The notes under the pieces are model-generated. The model was given only the letters and a program-made list of their open reading frames with translations. It was not told where the DNA came from and searched no databases. Below are positions 1-13,342 of a stretch of 64,000 bases of DNA, piece by piece; the stretch's first letter is position 1; every line of letters begins with the position of its first letter. Origin of the DNA: Pegea sp. RAD2-039 (lineage: Eukaryota > Chordata > Thaliacea > Salpida > Salpidae). Location of the stretch: contig JAQGEQ010000296.1 of the NCBI GenBank assembly GCA_034620365.1, positions 1 to 64,000 on the forward strand, given 5' to 3'. Both the position numbers and the translations under genes were made by a program.

Positions 1-2503
1 AAATGTTTGGAAGGTTGGGTTGGTTTGCATTGCGAATTCAATCCATTCCTAAAATGTATAGCAAAAGAAATTGAGTGTAAAAATGGCGGGTTTTGTATTG
101 AAGGTTTCCAATTAAATTTCTAAAATTTATTTAAAAAAAAATTTAGAACTTTACTCTAAAATAAGTTTCAAACTTTCTTACAAACTATTTTTATCTAATT
201 ATATATTTATTATAAATTTTACAAGTTAAATTATCAAAGATTTATTTTAACTTTATGAAAAATAGAATAAATTTAATTAAAATATTTCTAATTTAAAAAA
301 ACATTCTAAACTTATAATATTACTTTTTCTGAATCAAGAAAAATCACAAGTGAAATGCAATTGTAATGAGACTGGTTACACTGGGCCTACTTGTGAAGAA
401 AGGGATCATTGTGAAGTTAAACCTTGTGAAAATGGTGGCACTTGTGTTGGGAGTCAACTTCAACCAGCTGGTTATTACTGTATTTGTCCAAATGGTGAAT
501 TTTTTTAAATAATTTGATATTTTTAATCATTTATATTTCGTATTAGTTGAAGTATTTTGAAGTTTATCTTTTGATTGATTATTAAAAAGTAATTCGAAAC
601 TGAAAAATCTTTTTATAATCAAATTATTTAGTTTATATAACCCTGAGCGAAAACCATTTTTGTAAATTGATAATGTTTTGCAGTTTTATTAGTTTTTTTA
701 GAGAATTTATCATATTTTTATTTGAAGTTTTGTTTTTCTTGCCTTTTATAGTCATCCTGACCTTTCTTTTATTTGGATTAATGACTTTGAGTGTGATATA
801 TCATTTAAATTTACCAAAATCTACTTTATCAATTCTTTTAAATTAATTTTTAAAGACATTTTAAAAGATGTAGCTTCAAACCAACATTAAAATCAAAAAT
901 ATTTGAAAGTGACTCAAAATTTTTATCTCAAAAAATTTAAATTTTTTTTAATAGATTTTTTTGGTAAAAACTGTAGACAGCATCTTATCTCAGCCACCAG
1001 CTGTAATCCAAACCCATGCTCTCAGAACGCAGTTTGCATAGAAAACGACGATTCAACTGTTGAATGTGATTGCATGTATGGTTATGAAGGACCAAAGTAA
1101 TTTTTTATAAATTAAAATTGCTTTAAATGAATTCTGATTCCGAATAATTTCAGTTGTGTTGATGTTAATGAATGTCTTAATCATCCTTGTAATGATAACG
1201 GATTTTGTGAAAATACTGATGGATCTTTCAAATGTCTTTGCTCTCTTGGATTTGATGATGATCAATGTCTTGAGCTTGATCATCAAAATTGTGGTTCTTA
1301 TCTTTGTTATAATGGAGGAATCTGTGATTTAAATGTAAGTTCGATATTCAAGCTATAAATGAATTTGAAAAATAAATTTAGGTTTTTTTTCGTCAATTTT
1401 TTAGAAAAAATTGATTTTAAATGAAAAGAAAATCGATTTTTTAAAAAAAGTTTTGATTTTATTTTTGGGAATCTTGATTCTCAAATTGAATATTTTGAAA
1501 TGACATCAAAATAAATTCTCAAAATAAATCCAAACAGGTTTTTAAATACTTAAGAAATATCAGCTCTAAGCCTGTCTAAGAAAACTGCGAATAGCGAATC
1601 TCAAATCTGATTTTCTAAATGAGGCAACTTTGTAAAATGTTCGTTTTATCAAAACTTGAATTTTTAATAAGATTTTTTCTATATAATCTTTCTATATACT
1701 TTAAAAAGACTAAAGATTCCTTTTATTTTTTAGAATAATATCGGTTGTGAATGCCCTGATGGATTTAAAGGAGATTATTGTGAATATTTGGAGTCTTGTG
1801 ATGCGACAAGTTGTTCAAATAATAAATTTTGTGTTTCCTGTAGAGACAATCCAACTCTTTGCTCAAAATCGAATGAAATTGAAACAGATGATTTATATAA
1901 ATGTGTCTGTAAAGAACCATGTGCTGAAGTAAGATTCTGTTTCCTACTTCAGCAAATTCGTCAAATTTTTCAATTATAAAAACCCATTTTTTTCTCCTTT
2001 TAAATTTTTAATTAAACTTAGTTTTTTTATTAACAACAATTTAAAAGGAATAAATTATCAGTTTAAACTGTTTTATTTCGATTATTTACCCTAAAACTCA
2101 GCAAGATCTGGGTTTCCTTGTAAACCAATCTTTTATCTTTAACAAAAATTGGACAAAAATAATCTTTAATTTTAAACTAATAATCAAATATTTCAATCTA
2201 AAACTGAAAAAAACCATTTTGTTAACTTTTTGATGTTTTCAGCCTACTTATAAGAGTCTAACTTCAAGTAGACAACTAATCATCTTCACCAGCGTTGGGT
2301 GTCTTGGATTTGTTGCCATAGTTGCGTTTCTCGGGGTTATTAGAGTTCATCGGTTGCAAAGACTTTCAGATCATTATGATTGTCATCAAGAAGAGATGAA
2401 ACATAAAGAAGAGTTCCATTCAATAGAGAATATCTCGGTGGAGTCAACTGTAAGAGAGACATCTTTTCGTGTTCCTGGTTCTAATAGAGAAATGTTGTGT
2501 TAA
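1..2503 (+). CDS. EGF-repeat single-pass membrane protein, 3' part (Delta/DLK-like)
   Basis: The 5' end lies outside the window. Six exons join in phase: 1-103, 339-494, 955-1096, 1154-1334, 1734-1928 and 2243-2503 (TAA). All introns are GT-AG. The exons encode consecutive EGF modules, recognisable by CxNGGxC, GYTGPxCE and GFKGDYCE patterns; the module opening with DVNEC at about 1165 has the calcium-binding EGF signature. The last exon encodes one hydrophobic membrane span (LIIFTSVGCLGFVAIVAFLG) followed by basic residues and a cytoplasmic tail of about 55 residues ending in NREMLC. This layout fits a Notch-ligand or DLK-like receptor/ligand at the cell surface. The N-terminal DSL domain that would prove a Delta/Jagged identity is not in the window, so other EGF-TM proteins remain possible. 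Confidence 0.85.
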
Positions 2504-2510
2504 TCTAAAA

Positions 2511-2516
2511 AATAAA
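2511..2516 (+). promoter_or_regulatory. Polyadenylation signal AATAAA
   Basis: A canonical AATAAA lies 8 bases after the stop codon of the EGF-repeat gene, so the 3' UTR is probably very short. Confidence 0.6.
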
Positions 2517-2619
2517 ATCATTGGAAACTCAAAGTTGATTTCGTTTCAAAGTTTCGGTTATTTACAGAATATTTACATTTTTCTAAAAGTTTTTAGCTTT
2601 TTATTTTCCATCTGCGTTT

Positions 2620-2960
2620 TTACGACAGGTAAAACGCAAAAGGTCGTGAGTTCGAGCCCAGGTGGACAAGGAAAAGTCCATAAAAACCCAGATAGAAGGG
2701 AACTTGTGGGTCTTTTTAATAACAACACTTCTAGGAGACACAAAACTTCAAATTTAAATCCTGATTTGGAAGTTACTTAGCAGTTCGTCACTATACTCAG
2801 TGTCGTTCTAGAAGCTTCTGTGACGTCAGCGGGTGTAGCTGCATCAGTCCTTCTATTCCGCTGCATAACCTTGTTGGCGTGGAGATTAGAATCCTGTTGC
2901 ATGGGTAACAATTGAGTCTCCATGACTCCTACCCTAGCTGATAGTGTGGCCGAAGCAGGC
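2620..2960 (+). mobile_element. tRNA-derived SINE-like element plus GC-richer unclassified tail
   Basis: At 2648-2660 there is a tRNA B-box-like stretch (GTTCGAGCCCAGGTGGACA). It is followed by a segment (aaaagtccataaa...agaaggg) also found beside the B boxes near 37050 and, inverted, near 58320. This marks a SINE family. The following stretch (2780-2960) is richer in GC than its surroundings and I cannot assign it. It has open frames on both strands but no recognisable domain. Confidence 0.5.
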
Positions 2961-3250
2961 CATAATACTATTATTCGATATTTTAAAAAATCAGAATAAA
3001 ATAAGTATGATAAATTTAACAAAAATACCAAAGATGTTGAACAAAATTTATTGACGCTTTCACAAAAATACGTTTGACTTTTGGTTTAGACTTCATTTAG
3101 CAATTTCAAGAAAATTTCTATTTTATACAAAAACTAAAAAATTTTTACAAAAACTCTAAAAATATTTCTAAATAAATTATCATGACAAAAACAAACTTAA
3201 AGTCAAAAGATTTTTTATATAAAAGACTGAAAATAACTTTTCAAAGTAAG

Positions 3251-5032
3251 TCAAGATCTTGTAACAAGAGTAGGCAGAAGAATGACTTGTTTCTCAGAAG
3301 ATTGAGAGACATCAGAGAGAGAAGACGCGCCGGAGTATAATCCGACATCCTCTCTATTTCTAATATTCAAAGCTACAAAAGATATTTTTAAAATCAGATC
3401 ACAAATAGAAAAGTGACTTACGATCATCAGAACATATGGAGTTGTTGTTGGAGATTTTGTGTTGCTTTCGGATTTGTTGATTATTCCGGCTGTAAATCAA
3501 CAGATTTAAAAATTTCAAATAATCAGAACTGTCAATTCACTTACACAATAGGAGGATCTTGAAACTTAATAATGTTGCCACTGCAGAAAAATTAAACAAA
3601 AAACGATTAAAAAATTAAAAAAAAAACTTATTTGGAAACACTTACTATTTCTTTGGATTTTTACGAACAATCTTTTTTATAGCCAAAATTAGTTCCCAAA
3701 CACATAAAAGCAAACATGCAAAGCTAATTGCCGACATCAAACGAATCAGTAAAGATTTTTCCTGTAAATCAAACTCAATTAACCTTTATGTTTGCAAAAC
3801 TTAACAAAGATAAATTTCAACTGGATCAAAAAATAGAAAATAAACTGACATAGTACTTGGAGATATAGCAAGGAATCGAACCAGTTCTTTTTCCATATGC
3901 GGTTTTAGCAGAAAAGCAAGCTTCAGCGACATAAGGGTCGTTGTTGAACCCACAGCGGTAACTAAAAGGCGACCCCATTGTCAAAAAGGAAAATAGGTGT
4001 CCAGGTTCTCGCGTACCAGTTGTCACCTAAAAAATTATTCATAAATATTCACAAAAAAGAAGATTAACAAAAAACTTTTGTTGGCTTTTTTTAACGGTCG
4101 AGGAGTTTTTACAAGTCAAGGTGCTAGAAGCAAGTGAGTCTTCAGCACCTTCAACCACCAAACACAAGACTTTTCAAAGATTGTTTTTTGGCTTAAACAG
4201 TCTTAAAGAGGGTTTAACGAAGCTTACAATTAAACTATTCCAGTAAAACTTAAAATATTCAAATTACATTGAAATTGTAGAGATGTTGCGATTTTATAGT
4301 GAAGACAATCTCCAAAACCAATCGGATGATGATGCTGGCGATGTGAGCGATCTTAATAGTCGTAGTATCAGGGACTTCAGCTTCTTTACCTTCATCATCT
4401 ACAATTTGCAAATCACCATTTCCAACCAATCTTCGTTTACGTGCAAGCTTATTAATTGCCTTTTGAGTTTCCGGATTCATTTCCTGTAATAAAAAATCTT
4501 TATCTTTGACTTATCACGTGATCTATAACTTACATCGTTCTCTAAAGCGAGTTCTCTCATCTTTTCTTCCTTCTTCTTCTGTGCATGGACATAAAGAGAG
4601 AATAATTGGAAGATTATAAAAGGGGTCGAAGTGACGAGGATCTAAAAATTGGAATTTTAGTATCTCAAAGTTGAGTGTTAGAATATTAAATACCCAAATT
4701 TTCCAGTATCTTGGTGGATTAATTATATTAAAAGCATTAAAGCATTGAGCTTTACATCCTTGGATAGCAACACTGCAGTCAAATCTACTTTGTTCGTCTC
4801 CCCAAACTATGAATTGTTTGAATGATTATCTGAATTTATCGTGAATTTGAAACAAACCTGAATCGGAAATTCCGGTGATGATGAATATCCGAAAGATATA
4901 GGTTAGAATGAACCATAACTTCCCAGGATAAGTTCCATACTTCAGTGACTGTCATAAAAAAGAAAAATAAACAAAAAATCTAAATAATTTTCAACTGACT
5001 TTTTCAAAGTAGTCTTGGAGTAAAGTGATCAT
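3251..5032 (-). CDS. Connexin (gap-junction protein), complete, 10 exons
   Basis: The subunit forms hexameric gap-junction hemichannels in the plasma membrane. Minus-strand exons: 5032-5000, 4948-4858, 4806-4694, 4641-4534, 4483-4268, 4026-3850, 3761-3646, 3580-3545, 3489-3422 and 3372-3251. They sum to 1080 nt, or 359 residues plus stop, and every phase matches. Order: short N-terminus (MITLLQDYFEK); TM1; the hallmark VWGDEQ; first extracellular loop with C-x6-C-x3-C (CSVAIQGCKAQC); TM2 (ILVTSTPFIIFQLFSLY); charged cytoplasmic loop; TM3; second extracellular loop; TM4 (about residues 255-278); and a cytoplasmic tail of about 75 residues rich in Ser. In the second loop the first and third Cys of the usual trio are present (YRCGFNNDPYVAEAC) but the middle one is Tyr, with an extra Cys about 16 residues on. 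Vertebrate connexins rarely have so many coding introns. Confidence 0.93.
4094..4174. repeat. Single monomer of the 113-bp NEK-intron minisatellite
   Basis: Inside connexin intron 5 (4027-4267) there is one partial copy (ggtcgaggagtttttacaag, then gtgctagaagcaagtgagtc) of the unit arrayed about 14 times in the NEK gene near 47 kb. It matches the array monomers almost perfectly over about 75 bases. Confidence 0.85.
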
Positions 5033-8000
5033 TTTACGAAAAAAATTCCCAAATATAAAAAGTTAGAATCAAACTCTGTGAAAATATTTCAATTTAGAAA
5101 TAATAAAAGGCAAATAAAACTATGAAGATCTGTTGTTATCTTCGGCTATAAAAAGTCACTTTAAATATTTATCTAAACAAAAGTTATTTGAGTATAATGG
5201 ACCATAAACCTACATTATTTATGAAATTGGTTAAAAATAAATAGACACTGTTTATAAAGAGTATAAGTAACATGTTTATTTGTAGAACTAAAGACAGAAT
5301 AATGTCTGATAAAAAAACTCGTATTAAAACAGTATTTGAAAGAAAAGATTTTAAATTCAGAGAAATTAATATAAAATTTCTATAAAAATTAGTTATTTAA
5401 TTTGATACTTATCAACAAAACTTAATTTAAATAATTTTTTAAGTTAATTTAGTAATTTGATAAAAATAGATCTAAAATTAACAAATTAATTAACAATTTT
5501 AAAAACTTAAATCAAATTTTTAAACATTTTTTTTCATAGTTATAAAAATTAAGATAAAATCAATTACTAAAAACCAAAAAAAAATAAAAATAAAAAACTG
5601 AGAAAAAAACTAAATATTCAGTTTATTAAAACCAAATAAAAGTTGCAAACTAAAATGTTTAAAAAAATCAAAAGTAAAAATCTATTAAGAAAAGATATTA
5701 AAAAAATATAAAACAAAAATATTTTTCTGCTTTAAAACTTTGAAACAAAAAATATTATTCTAACTTTCAAAACAACGAAAGGAAAACAAAAAACATTATT
5801 ATTTAAAAATGAAAAAGTGAAGATGAAACCAACTGATTTTATCATAAAAATAAAATGATAAGTTGTCAGACTATTCTTATAAATATTGAGATTATATAAA
5901 AGAAATAAAAACTCTTTATGATTTATGAATCATCAAAAAGGAAAAACTTTTTTAGTGACTAATCAGCTAACAAGCTGTAATTAGAGATCCTTAATGCCGT
6001 CATTAATTAATCATATAATCGGTTGTCAGAGAAGTTCTTTCTCTTTAAAGAGCTAAAAGAGGCAAAACACTGGGGACAATTATTCAGAGAAAAAATGTTC
6101 AGTTTTTGAAAACATAAAAGACAAAAAAAAATAAAAAATTTTTGAGTTTTTTATAGCAACTTGTATTTTATTAATTGCGCCAAAATATGGAGCTTCTAGA
6201 TGATTTTAAATTTTACATATTTAAAGTAGTCATCTAATTTTTCAAAAAATATTTAGAAACTTAATAAAATTAAGTTTTTAAACGAATAAAAAAAATCAGT
6301 TTTTAATGAAAATGAAAAATTAAGCAGTTTATTAATTTAATAAAATGTTTATTTGAAAAACTATTAAATTATAAAACAAAATGTCGAAATATTACATAAA
6401 GATTGCTACAAATTTTTTTATTGCATAAATTTTTAACTAAAAGAAAAAATGTAAAAAATAAATTAAAATAAAAGTTTTGAAAATATTTCTCAAGCTGATG
6501 ATAATTTAAAAATGATTTATCAAGTATTAATTCGATATTATAAAATAATTCTAGTTAATAAAATATTGAAGAAGATAAAAAAGAAGTATTTTTTCTTTTA
6601 GATAAATTAATATTTGATCTAAAAATGAAATATCAAAAATGTTTGAAGCAAAATTTTGTCAGAATATTTAAACAGAACCAAAAACCAACGAAAATTTCAG
6701 TAAAAAAGTTTAAATGTTTAAAAATTTAAGAAATTGAAAACATATAAAAGATAATAATAAAAACTATTAGAAAGTTATTTTTATTAGTAATAACTTTTTT
6801 ACATAATTCAATAATTATTTGCTTTTGCAAAAATTGAGTTGAATTTAGGAAATTTATACAATTTAATAAATTATTTCAAAAAAATAAGAAATTCTTAAAC
6901 AAGAAAACAAAACTATTGAAATAAAATGAAAATTTGAACTAAAAATTATAAAATTTAATATAAAAAAATATATCTGAAAATTAGTCAGCAAAAAACCGAA
7001 AAAAAAGTTATTGAATAAAAACAAGTTGTTTGTTTAAACTATTCTTTGAACTATTAACTCCTAAGCTATCTCAAAGCTTTAAAAAAGTAGAAATAAAATA
7101 ATAAGGTCTTTAAACAAACAACAAAAAGAAAAAAAGATTTTCTCGATATGCTTTGAAAATAACCAAAGAAGGAAACGGTTTTTATGTGAGTCATTAATGA
7201 AACAACCAATTATATTACTTTCCATACGATTAATTACATTATAAGATGAAATGTAAAACAAAGAAGCTAAAAGCTGACGAGAATCTAGAAATTTCTTTGG
7301 TTTCAAAAAAAAATTTTAAAAAGATAAAAAAAATTTCAATTCTTAGAAATAATCTCATCAAAAATGGAATGAAAAAAATACAATTTTCATAAAAATTTCA
7401 TAAAACATTTTGCGGTTTACATTTTTTGGATTTAAAAATTTAAAGATACAAGTGCCAGAATAACATAAAAGCAATTAAACATCTTTAAAATTAAAGTAGA
7501 AAATAAAATAACAATTTTTTGAAGTAAAAACTATTAACAAAACTTAAAAATATACAATTTATACAATTAGTTTAACTTAAAACTAACTGTTTATAAATTA
7601 AAATTTTTAAATGTTGTTTAATTACATCAGCATATTTTTATTGCAATTATTTCATAAGTTTTCATTTACAAAAGTAAAAAATATTAAAAGAAGGATATTC
7701 AAAAAACTTTTTATATAGAGTTTTATTAAAATGTAAAATCCTAAATATATTTCATATTATAAGCAAACTTTTTATGTAAATTAATTATACTAAAAAGAAA
7801 AATATTTATATAAAAGTTAAAACAAAACATATTTTTAATTTTGAACAAGCTTTTTTATTATCTCATAAAACTTTAGTGATTTTATAAAGTAAAATAATTT
7901 CTTTTTTTCTAAAAATATTCTAACTAAAATTAAAAGCTAACAAACTAATAAATTACAAATCTGGTATTAAAGATTTTTCTAAAGATCTTAAACATTTTTT

Positions 8001-8369
8001 TGAAATAAATAAAACTCAACAAAACATCATTTTAATAAAACAATTAAAATAAAGTCCTTATCGATAAGATTATCTTTAAGATAAGATTTTTAAAACTTTA
8101 AATTTAAGAAAGAACGCTGCTTTGGAAAGTAGTTTGAAATTTCTAGGCCAAACATAGAAATCATATAAAAATATATAAAGTCCAAAGTTGATCAGTCCAA
8201 ATTTGTCACACTTTAGTTAATAATAGAAAAATAATTTTTGTAAATATAAATTTTATTCATAAACTATTTTGTAAAACGTTAAATTTTCTAAGTATTCTTT
8301 AAAGATATTTTGAAGGAAAATATGAATGGGCTGAGATGAAACTAGTTTGTTCATCACAGTTAACCTCTA
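5033..8369. other. AT-rich intergenic stretch without a recognised gene
   Basis: This is upstream of the connexin start. I see only A/T-rich low-complexity sequence. The longest open frames are short, composition-driven and match nothing I know. One segment (6455-6592) is duplicated elsewhere and is listed separately. Confidence 0.6.
6455..6592. repeat. Dispersed duplicate of metaxin intron-2 sequence
   Basis: About 135 bases (from aaaataaattaaaataaaag to agataaaaaagaagtatttt) recur nearly unchanged at 22845-22977 inside metaxin intron 2. Only a few substitutions separate them, which is striking in otherwise unrelated AT-rich DNA. It is an interspersed repeat of unknown class. Confidence 0.8.
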
Positions 8370-8660
8370 AATAGATCAAAAGATGAACTATCTAAATGTC
8401 TATATAAACATCGTCTTATCTTCTTCAATTTAGATACTTTGGAAATCCGACGGATTAAATACGACTTAATTCTCATTTTTAAAACTATCCACAATTTAAT
8501 TGATCTTCTGTTTGATGATTTCTTTTCTATTAGTCCTTCCTTCAAGTTATATCAGCTCAGACGACACACATTACACCTTAATAAGCCCATATCACCTGGT
8601 ACATTATTCAGAGCAAATTTTTTCTCATACCGCACAGTTAGTACTTTAAAATCTTGACAA
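8370..8660 (+). mobile_element. Non-LTR retrotransposon (LINE) ORF2 C-terminal remnant
   Basis: The plus strand encodes the typical C-terminus of a LINE reverse transcriptase: LIFKTIHNLIDLLFDDFFSI, then a QLRRHTLHLNKP-type stretch, then RANFFSYRT, in one frame over about 85 residues. The same sequence recurs on the minus strand at 52127-52470. It is truncated on both sides and surely inactive. Confidence 0.8.
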
Positions 8661-11329
8661 ATGTTCGCTTATAAACTTATTTAAACTTTTTGTGATCTTC
8701 TGACTGTAGATGAAAACTGAGAATTTAACAAGAAGTCCTCATCTCTAAGATTTTTTGTTTCCAAATTTTATGTTCCAACTTTAGGTCTTCATCAGTTTAT
8801 TAAATTAAATTTTAGATATCTTTAATTGAGCAGCAAATTCATCTGATAAAGAAATAACAAATATAATTTATTCATTAACATAAATTAAAAGAATTATTAA
8901 ATAACAAATTGATAAATATTATCTATATCTTAATATATAAATATTATTAATTTTATATATAAATGAGACTTTAAATATTTCTAAATAGTCTTAGCAAATT
9001 TGTACGAGAAATAAGACTGCAAATTATAGAAGAAGAAGAAATAGTATTCAATCTATAGCAAGTAGAAAATATTCATTAATTCTCTATCATCTCTTTGTAA
9101 CACTTGATTCAGACTTCTCCTTAATTACATTTCAAATTTCATAATATTTCTTCTCTAAAATGAAGCTTATAAACTTTTTTTTTCATAACTTTCATAGTTC
9201 ATCAGTTTCAAAAAAGTATTTTTATGTTTCTTTCCTCTTGATATAGTCCTAACAATATAAAATATCAAAGATTTTAGAAGCTATTTTATCAGAATTTCTT
9301 TAAAATAAAATTCTAAATTATTTAAGAAATTGTTAAATTGATTTTATAAGCATAACTGATACTTATGCTTTTACAAACTGATTTTATTTTGATATTTATT
9401 TTATTGAATTTGAAACTTTTTAAAAGCCTAATTTTCTAATAATATCACTTTTTAATGTTATCTGCGATCTCTAAACTATTTTCTTTCTTTTACTCTTTTA
9501 GTTTAATGTCACTCTTTAGAATTTTACAAATAATTAAAAAGAAGAATTATTAAACTTCTAACTTTATGGCGAATGAAAGATATTAGCTGTGTTTTCAAAG
9601 TTATCTTACGATTATTTGACGAAAGTATTTTCTTATTTTTGTCTAATAATAAACAGAATAATGCTAAAAGACAAAGTTTTGATGCTAAATTTATTTCAAA
9701 ACTTTTATTATGCTTCGTATCAAACCTTCAAATATTTTCATCTCTTACTTCTCTTGGGTTTTAGTGATCAATGGTAAAAAGGGATTTTTTCTTTCAAACA
9801 AATAAAAAAAAAAGATTAGTTTGCTTTTTATCTAAAATTTCAATAATCTTCTAATTTTTTTCATCTAATCTCTTTGAAATACTCTTCAATTGATCTAAAG
9901 AAGAGATTAAATTTGATGAAAAGGCCTTGGGATCACTTTTTGAAGTCACAGTGGTTGATAGAACGGATATATTTCTTACAAAGTACCAACAACACGACCT
10001 TAGCAACCATTTCTCATTTTGGAGGACTTAGCAACCGGATTCTTATTGAATCAACTCAAACTGATTTTTAGAATCAGCAGAAGTTTTTTTATGAATTAAA
10101 ATTAAACTTTTTAATCCTGATTATTTTATACCAAGAATTTTGTCATCAAATATAATGATTTATTCATTCTACTTTATATATAATTATAAATATCAAAATA
10201 TTAATTACTTAACAGCAAGTTTTTTAGATCTGTTATTTGTTGATGTTCTTCTATTTTGAGATCAACAATTCTTTAAAACTAACAATCTTTAAAAAAGTTC
10301 GAAAATTTATTAATATATTTAATATATGATCTAATTTATGAGTATCTAAATTAAATATTTCTTCCCAACATAAAGTCTTTTGTGAAATGGTAGCTGAAGG
10401 AACATTATCAAATATTTGAACTTATTTACAATTCAGCTTTTTTTATTTAATTATTCAACGCAAGGCTGCAGATGACAAATTCTACAATTTTTACATAAAA
10501 AGCTATAAAACAAAAAACACAAAAACTTTACAAACATTTTTATGTATTCGTTTTTCAATGTTTTTGTCAGTTTTATTTATTATTAAGAAAATAAAACCTT
10601 TTTAGATGATAAATTAATTCATGATATAAACCACTATCGCTTGTTCTCTTAATCAAAGTTGTAACACTGCTAGATAAACTTGTTAATTTCTTATAGAACT
10701 TTGGTATTGATTTTAGATAGAGTTAAAAAGTGTTAAAAATCGATTTTTATTTATTTGTTTAAACTTTGAAGAATGAACTTTGAACCTTAATGATTTAAGC
10801 GCAATGCAATGAGCAACAACTGGATCTTCTACTATGGCTTACAACATGGTCGTTCTCGACTGTAGCAGACCATTAATGCTTCTTCTTTTGTAAACCTCAA
10901 ACTTTCTTGTAGTCAAAAGAAATGAACACAACAATTATTGTGTTAACAAACTGAACAAAAATCATTGTAAAAAATGTCTGTTGTTTTTCAGATGCTTTTC
11001 AGTCAGAAGAACTTAACAACATTTCATCTTCCAATCAAGTAAATAGATGCTCTTTTAGAAAACTAAGATTTAAGAAACTAAAATTGTCAACGTTTTTTCA
11101 AGCAGATGATACAAAATTTAAAAGTATTTCTGGTATAAGAACATAGCCGTTATTATCAATCGAATTTAGTTTCTTATAATTTACAAATTTCATTCTTTTA
11201 AAAAGCAACTTAGAATCATTTGAAAAATATCAAAGCATTAATAGAAGTAGAATAATTTTAAAAAAACAAAATTTAATAAATCTAATCGTTTAATTTAATT
11301 AATAAATAAATCTATCTAAATCGGCTTCA
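8661..11329. other. AT-rich intergenic stretch, nothing assigned
   Basis: No splice-consistent coding exons of a known family were found. A 65-codon open frame at 9874-10071 has fairly balanced composition (region STNNTTLATISHFGGL) and contains the direct repeat cttagcaacc. It has no recognisable domain and may be old transposon sequence. Confidence 0.5.
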
Positions 11330-11640
11330 AAGATAACAACAGCGCGCGGTCGCTTGACCTTCGATGCTGTCAGTACCATAGTAAACTGGACACTACTCCA
11401 AGACCAGAGGCCCATAATTAAAATAATCAAGGTCTGATGCTTTGGATCTTTTTGGATTTTTGGATTTTATTTTTATTTGATCATACGCTTACATAAATGT
11501 TGCTTACATAAATGTTGCTTACATAAATGTTGCTATGACAACGCTTACATAAATGTAAAGGGCTGGAAGTAAACAGCGAGTCACGAGCAGTTATGAGCCA
11601 AAAGATGGAAAATATTTGGCTGATATTCATAGGTCGTAGA
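11330..11640. repeat. GC-richer island with 15-bp tandem repeat
   Basis: A compact island of higher GC (for example agcgcgcggtcgcttgacct at 11341) in AT-rich DNA. It contains three tandem copies of gcttacataaatgtt (11487-11533) and a fourth at about 11543 after a short interruption. It may be a remnant of a non-autonomous transposon. No coding sequence was recognised. Confidence 0.5.
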
Positions 11641-13342
11641 TAACCTTAGACAGCGAAAATTAGCAACATTATTAGAAAGAAGTTTCAATTTCAGGTAAAC
11701 ATCAAAACTTTGGTGTTTTTATTTTCGAGTTACGATTATTATTTTTATAGTCTCTATAAATTTCCTTCAGTAAAAATCTCTATTCAGATTTTATATATTG
11801 AGAAATACATTTTAATCAATTGCAAAATACCCAAATAAATTAGTATTAGAAATTATATTTGATGACTTATTTTGAAAATAATTGAAATGAATATATATGC
11901 CAATATTAGAAAGTTGTTTATAAAACTTTTAATATTTCTTTCCTAAATTCAATTTTTTTTTTAATGTGAAGTCATTTTGTGAAAAAGCCAAAATAGTCTC
12001 AAATTTTATTAATCCAAAAATGTTGTCTAATACTAAGTTCAAATCATTTCCACTTTGAACTTATAAAAGTTATTAACTGGGTTTTTAAGTGAGAAAATTA
12101 TTTATTTCAACCTCAGTTGTTTTATTAACTTTAAAGTTCTATTAGCTTAAGGTTCTTTTTTATTTACGAAACTAACTTAAATTGTTTAAAATGTTTTAAA
12201 TTTTTAGCTATTTTCTTTGTAACTGTCAAATGTTTAGAAAGTTTCAAGTTTAAATAAATACTTTCAAGAATTAAAAACAATCTTTTAGTTAAAAATATTT
12301 ATTTGATAAATAATATTTTTTCTATAAAAATATTTTTATTAATCAAAAACAAAATTTGGTAAACAAAAAAAACTTTAATCTAAAAATTAAATAAAAAACA
12401 TTTATTTATTGTTTTAAAATTACTCAAACTTAAATGTATTAAAAATTAATTTCTATTAAAGTTTAAAAAACTTAATCCTTTTTTTCTAGCAAAAACTATT
12501 TAATATCTAAATAGTAAATAAAATGTTTTTTTATGTATGTGGTTACATCTAACATAAATAACAAAAATTTTGACTTCGTGAAATTTAAATAAAATTAATG
12601 ATAAAATATTTTAATAAAATTCTTTAATATTAAAACAACTTTTATTTTTCACAAAATTTTTTCACTTTTTAATATTTAAAAAAAGTTTTACAAATTCGTT
12701 ATTGGTATGGAAATAGTAAAAAATTAAATTTAATCATGAATTAATTTGACGTAATAATCAATCTCTAAGATTAATGGAAACAGATTTTTTAAAAATATTT
12801 TAAAAAATTGTTTATTAAATTCAATTAAAAGTTAATTTTTCAACTTTTCAAACTACTTTTAGATGTGATATTTTATTTATGAAACAAAAAATCTTTTTAG
12901 TGTTTCAAACCTTTTATTAAATGAAACTTGAAATAAAATATTCAGAAGATTGAATAATAATTTCATGAATTCTGAAAATTTATTCTTTTCAGAGTCCTTA
13001 TTAGAATTTATTTCTAAGATTTGATTTGAGAGCAAATCAAACTGAAAAAATTTTTTATATAAAAGAGTAATTTAAAGAATTGATAAATTGAAAAAAATCT
13101 TATAACATTTTGTTCAAAAATTTATCTTTTTTATATAAAACCCATTAAGATGTAATATTTTAGATGTTCTAAATCTTTTGATAATTATTTCTTACTAAAC
13201 AAACTCATATGAATTCAAAAAAAAATTTATTTGCAGCGAAAAATAACCAAAAAATGCATTTTTAACAAAAAACTGAAAATTTTGAATAAATCTCTAAACA
13301 TATAAGATAAAAAATAAATAAATTTATGAAATCAACAAATTT
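11641..13342. other. AT-rich stretch downstream of metaxin, nothing assigned
   Basis: Low-complexity A/T-rich DNA, presumably containing the metaxin 3' UTR at its right edge. No coding or RNA feature was recognised. Confidence 0.5.

Noticed and set aside
2777-3031. 84-codon minus-strand open frame
   Set aside because: No recognisable domain. It overlaps SINE-associated sequence and the likely 3' ends of two converging genes.
5033-8369. Possible organellar or bacterial DNA because of extreme AT content
   Set aside because: The window carries spliced nuclear genes on both sides and no organellar genes.
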